From: an uncultured Muribaculaceae bacterium
GTDB taxonomy: Bacteria > Bacteroidota > Bacteroidia > Bacteroidales > Muribaculaceae
Assembly: GCA_910589055.1 (NCBI GenBank)
Contig: CAJURN010000010.1
Coordinates: 1-57,839, forward strand
DNA: 57,839 bases
Direction: 5' to 3'
Within the stretch, counting starts at the first letter, position 1. Every line of letters starts with the position of its first letter. Of the stretch, positions 8,304 to 14,951 are shown one piece after another. The translations under genes were made by a program, and so were the position numbers. The notes under the pieces are model-generated. The model worked only from the letters and a program-made list of their open reading frames with translations, ran no database searches and was not told the DNA's origin.

Positions 8304-9119
8304 TTATTCCCAGAAGGAGTGGAAGTGGTGGACGGGGCCGTGGCCGTGGCCGATGGTGTAGTGGGAGCCGGCTGCGATGGCGGCGGCAAGATAGTCTTTG
8401 GCATGGCTGACGGCGTCGTCAAGGCTGAGACCGCGGGCAAGGAAGGCTGCCACGGCTGACGACAAGGTGCAGCCTGTTCCGTGGGTGTTGCGGGTGTGGA
8501 GACGGGGCGATTTCAGCAACATGCTCCGCCCGCTCTCGGCATTGTGTAACACGTCGATAAGCTCGTCGTCGGTGAGGTGCCCGGCCTTGAGTAGCACCGA
8601 CACACCTCCGCAACGCCTTGAAAGTTCGGCCGCGGCATCGGGCAACTCCGCCTGCGATGTTATTTTCTCACCGAGCAGAATCTCCGCCTCGGGGATGTTC
8701 GGGGTGATTACCCGCACTGCAGGAACAAGTGCGTCGCGCAGCGTGGCAACGGCCTCGGCCTGAAGCAATGGGTCGCCCGAAGTGGCAACCATCACAGGGT
8801 CAAGCACAATATTGCGAAGGCCGTAAGATGCGAGGGTGTCGTGCACGGCAAGAATGAGTTCCGACGAATGGAGCATACCTATCTTGACAGCATCCGCACC
8901 GACATCGTCGAGCACAGAACGAATCTGTCCGGTCACGAATTCCACCGGAACAGGGTGAACTCCGGTCACACCCACAGTGTTTTCATCCACAACGGCCACG
9001 ATGGCCGACATTCCGTAGCAACCGCAGGCCGAGAAAGTCTTGAGGTCGGCCTGGATACCCGCGCCACCGCTGGGGTCGCTTCCGGCAATGGTGAGCGCGC
9101 GTCGATAAGTCTTGTTCAT
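8304..9119 (-). CDS. thiD: hydroxymethylpyrimidine/phosphomethylpyrimidine kinase
   Basis: ThiD phosphorylates HMP twice to HMP-PP, the pyrimidine half of thiamine phosphate. The 271-aa ribokinase-like protein begins ALTIAGSDPSGGAGIQADLK, the classic HMP-binding N-terminus. It later carries KAGHL and the anion-hole motif NTHGTGCTLSSA. The ATG overlaps the tenA stop by four bases (ATGA). As the last gene of the riboswitch-controlled operon, it supports HMP use even though thiC is not present here. Confidence 0.95.
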   Translation of the reverse strand: MNKTYRRALTIAGSDPSGGAGIQADLKTFSACGCYGMSAIVAVVDENTVGVTGVHPVPVEFVTGQIRSVLDDVGADAVKIGMLHSSELILAVHDTLASYGLRNIVLDPVMVATSGDPLLQAEAVATLRDALVPAVRVITPNIPEAEILLGEKITSQAELPDAAAELSRRCGGVSVLLKAGHLTDDELIDVLHNAESGRSMLLKSPRLHTRNTHGTGCTLSSAVAAFLARGLSLDDAVSHAKDYLAAAIAAGSHYTIGHGHGPVHHFHSFWE

Positions 9120-9739
9120 ATTTCCCAGAAAAGTTTTTCCATTCGGGTACAGGTTAGAAAAATATCAGTCATTCCCTGACGGATTTCCGGAAAGGCACCG
9201 GCGGCGAGTTCATCGCATATCTCGATTGCCCGGCTGCTGGCCGCGGCAAAAGCCGGGTCGGAATAGGTTTCAATCCACCGGCGGTATGGATTGTAGGCTC
9301 CTGAACGTGCCACAATATCCTCGCCCACACGCTGATACACCCAAAAACAGGGCAACACGGCAGCAGCGGCGATTTCAACCGGTGCCATTGCCTGCGCCGA
9401 CAGCAGGGAAGTATATAGCAGGCATGCACGGCTCATTGCCGAGCGGTCGGGAACATCGCCGCCGAGAAAAACCTCGTGCATCGAGCGCTCCACCTCAACA
9501 CCATCGAGAGCGAAACGCAGAAACGATTCGAGATGGTCCTTGCGGCGCATGCGCGATGCAATCATGGCGAGCACACGTGAATAATTGTCAAGGTACAGCG
9601 CATCCTGACGCATATACTCCATGAATTTTTCCCGTGGCAAAGTTCCGGCGGCAAGTCCTGAAACGAAAGGAAGTTCAAGAATCTCCTCGTATACAGGGCG
9701 AGCGAGGCGCCACACCTCTTCACTCCACTTTTCCATCAT
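9116..9739 (-). CDS. tenA: TenA family aminopyrimidine aminohydrolase / thiaminase II
   Basis: TenA hydrolyses degraded thiamine (formylaminopyrimidine or aminopyrimidine) to HMP for salvage. The 207-aa helical protein carries the N-terminal substrate Asp region (QDALYL, Asp46) and the catalytic cysteine in VLPCFWVYQRVGE (Cys131), equivalent to Cys135 of B. subtilis TenA. It overlaps both neighbours by ATGA junctions, showing tight coupling with the methyltransferase and thiD. Two ATGs at 9739 and 9736 are possible starts. Together with thiD and the missing thiC, it points to pyrimidine salvage. Confidence 0.9.
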   Translation of the reverse strand: MMEKWSEEVWRLARPVYEEILELPFVSGLAAGTLPREKFMEYMRQDALYLDNYSRVLAMIASRMRRKDHLESFLRFALDGVEVERSMHEVFLGGDVPDRSAMSRACLLYTSLLSAQAMAPVEIAAAAVLPCFWVYQRVGEDIVARSGAYNPYRRWIETYSDPAFAAASSRAIEICDELAAGAFPEIRQGMTDIFLTCTRMEKLFWEI

Positions 9740-10437
9740 CCGCGTGGTTTTACGGCTGTAACGGCCACATAATCACCTTTTCCGTAGCCTTCGACGGGTT
9801 GCTCTTCCTCCATGTCGGAACAAAGGGGATGGAATGTAAGAGTCTGGGCAAAAGTCAGGTCGGTGAATCCGGCCTCACGAAGGAGGGCCACTTTCTCGGC
9901 CGTCGTGCGCCAGTTGGCAACTTCGACAAACTCAATGGGGTAAGGATTTGGAGGATAGACACCTTCGAGCAAGGGATGATTCCACGTTCCGAGCGCCTTG
10001 GCAAGATTGTACATGATACCGTAGGAACTCTCCTTGGGCACATCGACAAGTATTATACGTCCGCCTTCGGGGAGGGCGTCGTAAGCCTTGCGCACCACCG
10101 AGCGGAGGTCAGTGATATAGCTCGGGGAGCCGTTGAAAAGTATTGTGTCATACTCTCCGGAGCCGAAATCGGCCTCTTCGGCAGTGGCACGCGTCACATT
10201 CATACCGCGGCGGCGGGCAATCTCACCCATGCCTTCCGAGGGTTCGATACCGTCGTTTACAACTATATTGAATTCCTCACGGAGAATTTTTTCAAACAAT
10301 CCGCTTCCGCAGCCCACAGAAAGCACATTTCCGGCATCCTTGAGCACCGAGGCTACAAGATTGACCTCGGAGCGGAGCACGTTCATATTGTCAAGAAACC
10401 AGGCGTCGTATTGCGACGCATATTCATCAAAACCCAT
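9736..10437 (-). CDS. class I SAM-dependent methyltransferase in the thiamine operon
   Basis: This 233-aa Rossmann-fold methyltransferase has motif I VLSVGCGSG (38-46), an acidic ribose-binding stretch ending GIEPSEGM, and a motif IV-like region ILFNGSPSY. Its substrate is unknown. It sits between thiF and tenA with a 1-nt gap on one side and an ATGA overlap on the other. It is therefore co-translated with thiamine genes and presumably under the TPP riboswitch. A methyltransferase is not a standard step of thiamine synthesis, so the role (metabolite repair, by-product removal or an unrelated hitchhiker) is open. Confidence 0.8.
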   Translation of the reverse strand: MGFDEYASQYDAWFLDNMNVLRSEVNLVASVLKDAGNVLSVGCGSGLFEKILREEFNIVVNDGIEPSEGMGEIARRRGMNVTRATAEEADFGSGEYDTILFNGSPSYITDLRSVVRKAYDALPEGGRIILVDVPKESSYGIMYNLAKALGTWNHPLLEGVYPPNPYPIEFVEVANWRTTAEKVALLREAGFTDLTFAQTLTFHPLCSDMEEEQPVEGYGKGDYVAVTAVKPRG

Positions 10438-10438
10438 A

Positions 10439-11140
10439 TTATCGTAATGTCAAAATTTCAGATTGAAGATTGAGAAGATTTATTGTAAGCAATTTGCCGT
10501 CGAGCGGCTCACCGAAGCCCACAAGCAGTTTGATGGCCTCCGAGGCCTCTATGGCGCCTATCACACCCGGAACCGTGCCGAGCACCCCGGCCACCTTTCG
10601 GGGCAACCCGCACAGGCGCCCGCGGTCGGGGTAAAGGTCGGAATACCGGCATTCCGAAGCGCCGTTCATCACGGCAACCTGTCCGTAGAACTCACCTATC
10701 GCCCCGTGAACCCACGGTTTTCCGAGGGCGGCGCAAGTGTCGTCAATCAGATAGCGGGTGACGAAATTATCGGTACAGTCCACAACGAGGTCGTATCCGC
10801 TAATCACGTCAGCGGCATTTTCCGGCGTCAGTCCTTCGGTAAGCACCTCAAACTCCGTATGTCCCGACATTGCCTGAAGTCTTGTCCGGGCCACTTCCGC
10901 CTTGGGTTGTCCGACGGATTCTTCCGTATAGAGCACCTGACGCTGAAGATTCGTAAGCGACACAGTGTCAGGGTCGCACAATCCTATGCGTCCCACTCCG
11001 GCGCCTGTTAGATAAGTAGCCACGGGAGCACCGAGACCTCCGAGGCCCACTATCAAGACAGATGCCCGGGACAATTTTTCCTGACCTTCAGAGCCTATTT
11101 CAGCAAGCATGGTCTGGCGTGAGTAACGTCCGCTTTCCAT
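10439..11140 (-). CDS. thiF: ThiF-type ThiS adenylyltransferase (HesA/MoeB/ThiF family)
   Basis: ThiF adenylates the C-terminal glycine of ThiS before sulfur transfer. The frame opens at 11230, but ATG 11140 is chosen because it lies 1 nt after the thiH stop and starts ESGRYSRQT, the usual N-terminus. The product is 233 aa. The ATP loop VGLGGLGAPVA (31-41), the NLQRQVLY motif and VVDCTDNFVTR are intact. The two CxxC zinc pairs of E. coli ThiF/MoeB are missing: only single cysteines remain in CRYSDLYPD and GRLCGLP. This resembles a Bacteroidota ThiF subgroup. Confidence 0.88.
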   Translation of the reverse strand: MESGRYSRQTMLAEIGSEGQEKLSRASVLIVGLGGLGAPVATYLTGAGVGRIGLCDPDTVSLTNLQRQVLYTEESVGQPKAEVARTRLQAMSGHTEFEVLTEGLTPENAADVISGYDLVVDCTDNFVTRYLIDDTCAALGKPWVHGAIGEFYGQVAVMNGASECRYSDLYPDRGRLCGLPRKVAGVLGTVPGVIGAIEASEAIKLLVGFGEPLDGKLLTINLLNLQSEILTLR

Positions 11141-11141
11141 A

Positions 11142-12251
11142 TCAGTCGAAAACACGGTCCCAGTCCTTCCACACCACATCACATCCGGCAGCACGCAAAT
11201 CAGCCTCAACCAGCGAGGGCGTGCGTTCATCGCTCACGGCAAACTGCTCAAGCGACTGCGGATATGTCCGGTAGCCTCCCGGATCGGTCTTTGAGCCTGC
11301 ACTCATCGAGGTTGCCCCAAGGGTTGCTATGTGGTTGCGGAAATCAGGGGTCTCGCGGGTGGAGAAAGAAATGTCAACATCGCGGTCGAATATGCGGAAA
11401 GCGAAGGTAAGCTGCGCAAGCTCGCGGTCCGACATCACAACATTGGGCGAGAAATGACCCTCCGACGGTCTCATGCGCGGGAAATTTACGCTGAATCTCG
11501 TGCGCCAATAGTTCTTGCGCAGATACACAAGATGGCGCGCCATCATCGTAACATCCGTGCGCCAGTCTTCAAGCCCTATGAGCACGCCCATACCGATTTT
11601 ATGCAGTCCGGCCTGTCCCATGCGGTCGAAGCCGTTGACACGCCACTCGAAGTCCGACTTCATGCCTGCGGGATGGTAGGTCCGGTAATTCTCACGGTTG
11701 TAAGTTTCCTGGAAGCACACCACGCCGTTCAGTCCCGAGCGGGTGAGTCGGGAATAATCCTCGGCCGAGAGCGGCATCACCTCAAGTGTGAGATTATTGA
11801 AGTACGGACGGCACACCTGCAAGGCCTTCTCGAGATAGTCAGTACCTGCGGCCACCGGATTTTCACCCGTGACAATGAGCAGATTCTCGAACGGTCCGAG
11901 CTCGCGGATTGCCTTGCACTCGTCTTCAATCTGCGCCGGAGTGAGTATCACACGCGGAAACTTATTGTGACGGTTGAATCCGCAGTAGACGCAGGCGTTT
12001 GTGCATGAATTGGTTATGTACATAGGGATGTACATTGACATGACTTTGCCGAAACGCTGGCGCGTGTACATGCGGCTCAGCCGGGCCATCTGCTCGAGAT
12101 AAGGCTCGGCGGCAGGCGACACAAGCGCCATGAAGTCCTCCACACCGGGATTGCGCGCAGCCAAGGCACGCTCCACATCGGCGGAGGTCTTGGATATTAT
12201 CCGCGCCGTTGTCTCGTCCCAGCTGTATTTTTTCAATTCTTCAGAGAACAT
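11142..12251 (-). CDS. thiH: 2-iminoacetate synthase
   Basis: ThiH is a radical-SAM tyrosine lyase that makes dehydroglycine (iminoacetate) for the thiazole ring. The cluster motif CTNACVYC is at about residues 83-90 from this start. It is followed by GFNRHNKFPR and by the substrate motifs LLIVTGENP and SAGSKTDPGGY. The ATG at 12251 (MFSEELKKYSW) matches the family N-terminus; the ATG at 12275 would add eight residues reaching into the repeat element. The gene normally lies beside thiC in Bacteroides, but here a repeat element precedes it. Use of ThiH rather than ThiO fits an anaerobe. Confidence 0.93.
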   Translation of the reverse strand: MFSEELKKYSWDETTARIISKTSADVERALAARNPGVEDFMALVSPAAEPYLEQMARLSRMYTRQRFGKVMSMYIPMYITNSCTNACVYCGFNRHNKFPRVILTPAQIEDECKAIRELGPFENLLIVTGENPVAAGTDYLEKALQVCRPYFNNLTLEVMPLSAEDYSRLTRSGLNGVVCFQETYNRENYRTYHPAGMKSDFEWRVNGFDRMGQAGLHKIGMGVLIGLEDWRTDVTMMARHLVYLRKNYWRTRFSVNFPRMRPSEGHFSPNVVMSDRELAQLTFAFRIFDRDVDISFSTRETPDFRNHIATLGATSMSAGSKTDPGGYRTYPQSLEQFAVSDERTPSLVEADLRAAGCDVVWKDWDRVFD

Positions 12252-12261
12252 ATTTAATCTA

Positions 12262-12400
12262 TTCAAGTTTCGCATGCTTCAACTTGAACAGGCTAAAAAG
12301 GTTAAAAGGCAATTGCCTTCGGCTGGCAAGATAGCACTTCATAATCACGAACTATTCTCTTGCCTTATTTGCCTTCATAGCCTTTATAGCCAAACTGAAG
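12262..12400. repeat. dispersed palindromic element, copy A (between thiG and thiH)
   Basis: The left part carries the small hairpin TTCAAGT...ACTTGAA, then the palindrome AAGGCAATTGCCTT (12306-12319), then TCGGCTGGCAAGA. The right part repeats the same GGC/AAAG-rich text in inverted orientation, so the whole unit folds as a long imperfect hairpin. The core AAAAGGCRATTGCCTTCGG is shared with copies B, C and D. It has no coding capacity. Confidence 0.75.
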
Positions 12401-12415
12401 CTGCTCCTAAGACAA

Positions 12416-13183
12416 TTAATTAAGAAAACCTGTGAGGGGGCTTGTGGCCTCGGCACATGATGATGTGGCACCCAATCCGGCCTCAAAAGCCTCGCGGCCT
12501 GCAACTACGGCTTTGGCAAATGCCGAGGCCATCGCTACGGGATTACCGGCAACGGCAATGGCTGTGTTCACAAGCACGGCGTCGGCTCCGAGTTCCATTG
12601 CCTCGGCGGCATGGGACGGCGCACCCAGTCCGGCATCCACAACCACGGGCACGCGGCTCTGCTCAATGATAATCTCAAGCAACTCGCGGGTGACAAGACC
12701 CTTGTTTGTACCGATAGGTGCTGCCAGAGGCATCACAGTGGCTGCCCCGGCTTCTTCAAGACGCTTGCATAGCACAGGGTCGGCCTGGATATAGGGAAGT
12801 ACCACAAAGCCCATGGCAGCGAGTTTTTCTGTTGCCTTCAATGTTTCCACAGGGTCGGGAAGCAGATATTTCGGGTCGGGATGAATCTCAAGTTTTATGA
12901 AATTGGTACCGAAGGCCTCGCGGGCAAGTTGCGCCGCAAGAACAGCCTCCTCGGCATCGCGCACACCTGAGGTGTTGGGGAGGAGTTGTATTCCGGGACG
13001 TGCCACATGGCGGAGCATGTCATCCTCGCGATTGCCCATGTCGATGCGCTTCATCGCCACGGTCACCATTTCAGTTCCTGAAGCCACGATGGCCTGCTCC
13101 ATGATTTCGTTGGACTGGAATTTTCCCGTGCCAACAAACAGACGCGACTCAAACTCGCGTCCTCCTATTATCAGTTTTGACAT
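12416..13183 (-). CDS. thiG: thiazole synthase
   Basis: ThiG joins DXP, iminoacetate and ThiS-thiocarboxylate into thiazole phosphate. The 255-aa TIM barrel opens LIIGGREFESRLFVGTGKF. It carries the Schiff-base lysine in FIKLEIHPD, the phosphate loops GAPIGTNKG and DAGLGAPSHAAEAMELG, and the ending NTAIAVAGNPVAMA. It is 12 nt from thiE upstream. Downstream, where thiC would be expected, repeat element A lies before thiH. Confidence 0.95.
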   Translation of the reverse strand: MSKLIIGGREFESRLFVGTGKFQSNEIMEQAIVASGTEMVTVAMKRIDMGNREDDMLRHVARPGIQLLPNTSGVRDAEEAVLAAQLAREAFGTNFIKLEIHPDPKYLLPDPVETLKATEKLAAMGFVVLPYIQADPVLCKRLEEAGAATVMPLAAPIGTNKGLVTRELLEIIIEQSRVPVVVDAGLGAPSHAAEAMELGADAVLVNTAIAVAGNPVAMASAFAKAVVAGREAFEAGLGATSSCAEATSPLTGFLN

Positions 13184-13195
13184 AATGTATTGATA

Positions 13196-13810
13196 TTAAA
13201 AGGAGATATTAATAATTTTTCGTGTTTCCTCTACCGGATCCTCAGCATTAAGCACGGTTCCGGAAAGAGCGATACCGGATATTCCGGTAACCATCAGCGC
13301 AGGAATATCCTCGGCTGTGATTCCTCCAATCGCCACCGTCGGAAGCATTATGCCTTCGCGACGGCATTGAGCCATAATCCGGCGATAGCCCTCGATGCCG
13401 AGAACCGGGCTAAGCCGCTCCTTGGTGGTGGTGAAGCGGAAAGGTCCGAGTCCGATATAATCAGCTCCGGCAAATGCAGCACGGCGTATGTCCTCGAAAG
13501 TATTGGCCGTTGCCCCGATTATTTTCTGCTTTCCGAGTATTTCCCTCGCTTCATCCACGGGCATGTCGTTCTTTCCAAGATGAACGCCGTCGGCCTGAAG
13601 CTCATCCACGAGGTGCACACGGTCGTCAAGAATGAATTTCGCTCCGTATCGGCGGCACAGTTCTCCCACGACACGCCCAACGGCAATGAAATCCTCATCA
13701 GAGGCATCTTTCATCCTCAATTGGACCCAGCGGCAGCCGCCTTCGAGAACCATACGTGCACCGTCGGCATAGCCGTACCGGTCGTTATGATGTGTTATGA
13801 ATTGCAACAT
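13196..13810 (-). CDS. thiE: thiamine-phosphate synthase
   Basis: ThiE condenses HMP-PP with thiazole phosphate to thiamine phosphate. The 204-aa barrel shows every expected motif: WVQLRMKD, FILDDRVHL, DGVHLGKND, the diphosphate loop GPFRFTTTK and AIGGITAED. It is therefore probably the active synthase, in contrast to the broken paralogue upstream. It could alternatively be TenI, but the complete pyrophosphate loop argues for ThiE. Confidence 0.9.
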   Translation of the reverse strand: MLQFITHHNDRYGYADGARMVLEGGCRWVQLRMKDASDEDFIAVGRVVGELCRRYGAKFILDDRVHLVDELQADGVHLGKNDMPVDEAREILGKQKIIGATANTFEDIRRAAFAGADYIGLGPFRFTTTKERLSPVLGIEGYRRIMAQCRREGIMLPTVAIGGITAEDIPALMVTGISGIALSGTVLNAEDPVEETRKIINISF

Positions 13811-13841
13811 ATGATGTTGATTTTTAATTTTACTTTTTTAT

Positions 13842-14368
13842 TCACCTCCAAGCAGCCCCAAGCATTGCCGCGCCGTAAAAGCCGAGCGATTCCAGCTCAG
13901 GCAGGCGCTCGGGTGTCACACCTCCAAGGGCATATACCCTCACGCGTGCCTGCGCAGAATATTCCGGAGTTCGGCAGGAGCAAATGCTGACTGGTATCCC
14001 GGCTTGGAAATACTGTCGAATACGGGGCTGAGAAATACATAGTCAAGCCCCTCGGAATCATACACTTCCCCGGCGCTGTGGCACGAGCGGCTCACAAGTC
14101 CGGTGAAATCACCGGGTACCATGGGATTGCGTCCGTTGAGATGGACACCACCAAGACAATATTCTGCGGCAAGGTGGTGGGAGTCGTGCAGTGAGAGTCG
14201 TGGATAATACATCGGCGGGATGCTTTCGAGGAGCTTGCGGATAATGCGTTCATCCACACGGGGATGCCGGATATGGATGCGAGAAATTTTACCTCCGTCG
14301 AGAAGCTGTACTATCCTCCTGACCTCGTTTTCAAGGATTTCCGGAGGGGTGATGGCTATGAGTTCCAT
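13842..14368 (-). pseudogene. second thiamine-phosphate synthase-like gene, frameshifted
   Basis: The first 142 codons (13940-14368) encode a divergent ThiE-like barrel with ISRIHIRHP, SLHDSHHLA, GGVHLNGRNP, SRSCHS and DYVFLSPVFDSISKPGY. The frame then stops at 13940. The missing C-terminus continues at once in the -1 frame (VYALGGVTPERLPEL, then GFYGAAMLGAAWR) and stops at 13842. A single-base loss near 13949-13954 (CTGCGCAGG) explains it. No slippery heptamer is visible, so programmed frameshifting is unlikely; a sequencing error is possible. This paralogue type is common in Bacteroides thiamine operons and may act like TenI. It lies 1 nt from thiS and 31 nt from thiE. Confidence 0.8.
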
Positions 14369-14369
14369 C

Positions 14370-14570
14370 TCAGCCGCCGCACACGGCGCGGATTACAGTT
14401 ACATTGGCTCCTTCGCGCAGCCTGGTAGTCGCCCACTGAGCACGCGGCACAACAACGTTGTCCACGGCTACGGCAACACCGTCGCCCGCAAGATTCTCGC
14501 GCACAAGCACTTCCGCCACGCTCATGGCAGGGTCGATTTCAACAGCTGAATGATTGATAAGGATTTTCAT
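14370..14570 (-). CDS. thiS: sulfur carrier protein ThiS
   Basis: ThiS is the ubiquitin-like sulfur carrier for the thiazole ring. The 66-aa product begins MKILINHSAVEI and ends with the essential Gly-Gly (AVCGG), the site adenylated by ThiF and converted to a thiocarboxylate. It is the first gene of the operon after the TPP riboswitch. Repeat element B lies in the leader between the riboswitch and this start codon. Confidence 0.92.
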   Translation of the reverse strand: MKILINHSAVEIDPAMSVAEVLVRENLAGDGVAVAVDNVVVPRAQWATTRLREGANVTVIRAVCGG

Positions 14571-14599
14571 TACGCCTTTCCTCCAATTAGATTAATTAC

Positions 14600-14757
14600 T
14601 GAAGTTTCGCAAGCTGCACTTCAATAAGGTAAGAAAGGCTAAAATGGCAAGATAAAAGTTCATAGTCGAAACTTCAACATCAGTATTTTCTTGCCTGCCG
14701 AAGGCGATTGCCTTCTGACCTCTTTACCTCTTCAAGTCGATGTTTACGAAACTTGAA
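14600..14757. repeat. dispersed palindromic element, copy B (thi leader)
   Basis: Two arms face each other: CTGAAGTTTCGC...GGCAAGATA at 14600-14652 and TTCTTGCCTGCCGAAGGC...CGAAACTTGAA at 14688-14757. The right arm read on the minus strand closely matches copies A and C. The element would form a long hairpin in the untranslated leader between riboswitch and thiS. Confidence 0.75.
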
Positions 14758-14790
14758 AAAATACGGAGGGGCAAGACGCCTCGTCTATGA

Positions 14791-14875
14791 ACAAGTCCTT
14801 TCGGCGGTACGAACCGCATCAAGTTCACAGGGTATAATCTCAGCCTCGGCAACAGCGCCGGGGCACCCCTCTTGT
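14791..14875 (-). promoter_or_regulatory. TPP riboswitch (THI element)
   Basis: On the minus strand the element starts ACAAG-GGGGTGCC, continues GGCTGAGA, ATACCC and GAACTTGATGCGG, and closes with CGAAAGGACTTGT. These are the conserved thiamine-pyrophosphate aptamer blocks, and P1 is formed by ACAAG and CTTGT at the two ends. Binding of TPP should switch off the thiS-thiD operon. The leader to thiS is long (about 220 nt) because repeat B is inserted in it. Confidence 0.93.
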
Positions 14876-14888
14876 ATGTTGTCTGCGG

Positions 14889-14896
14889 CAAAATTA
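14889..14896 (-). promoter_or_regulatory. -7 box of the thiamine operon
   Basis: The minus strand reads TAATTTTG, a full TAnnTTTG match. Its expected start site near 14884 falls just upstream of the riboswitch P1 stem. No consensus -33 TTTG is seen at the right distance. Confidence 0.6.
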
Positions 14897-14917
14897 TATA
14901 TTTTCCTTGAAAATCCG

Positions 14918-14925
14918 TATTTTTG
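14918..14925 (+). promoter_or_regulatory. -7 box of the GH30 gene
   Basis: TATTTTTG matches TAnnTTTG and lies 26 nt before the ATG at 14952. It is back to back with the thiamine promoter, leaving about 20 nt between the two boxes. Confidence 0.5.
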
Positions 14926-14951
14926 CAAAAGAAAATTTTATAATTTCCTCC

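Noticed and set aside
12262..12400. Insertion sequence remnant.
   Set aside because: No transposase fragment or clear target-site duplication is visible; structure and copies fit a non-coding palindromic repeat better.
13840..13960. Programmed -1 frameshifting in the second thiE-like gene.
   Set aside because: No slippery heptamer or following pseudoknot is evident at the junction; a simple base loss is the more economical reading.
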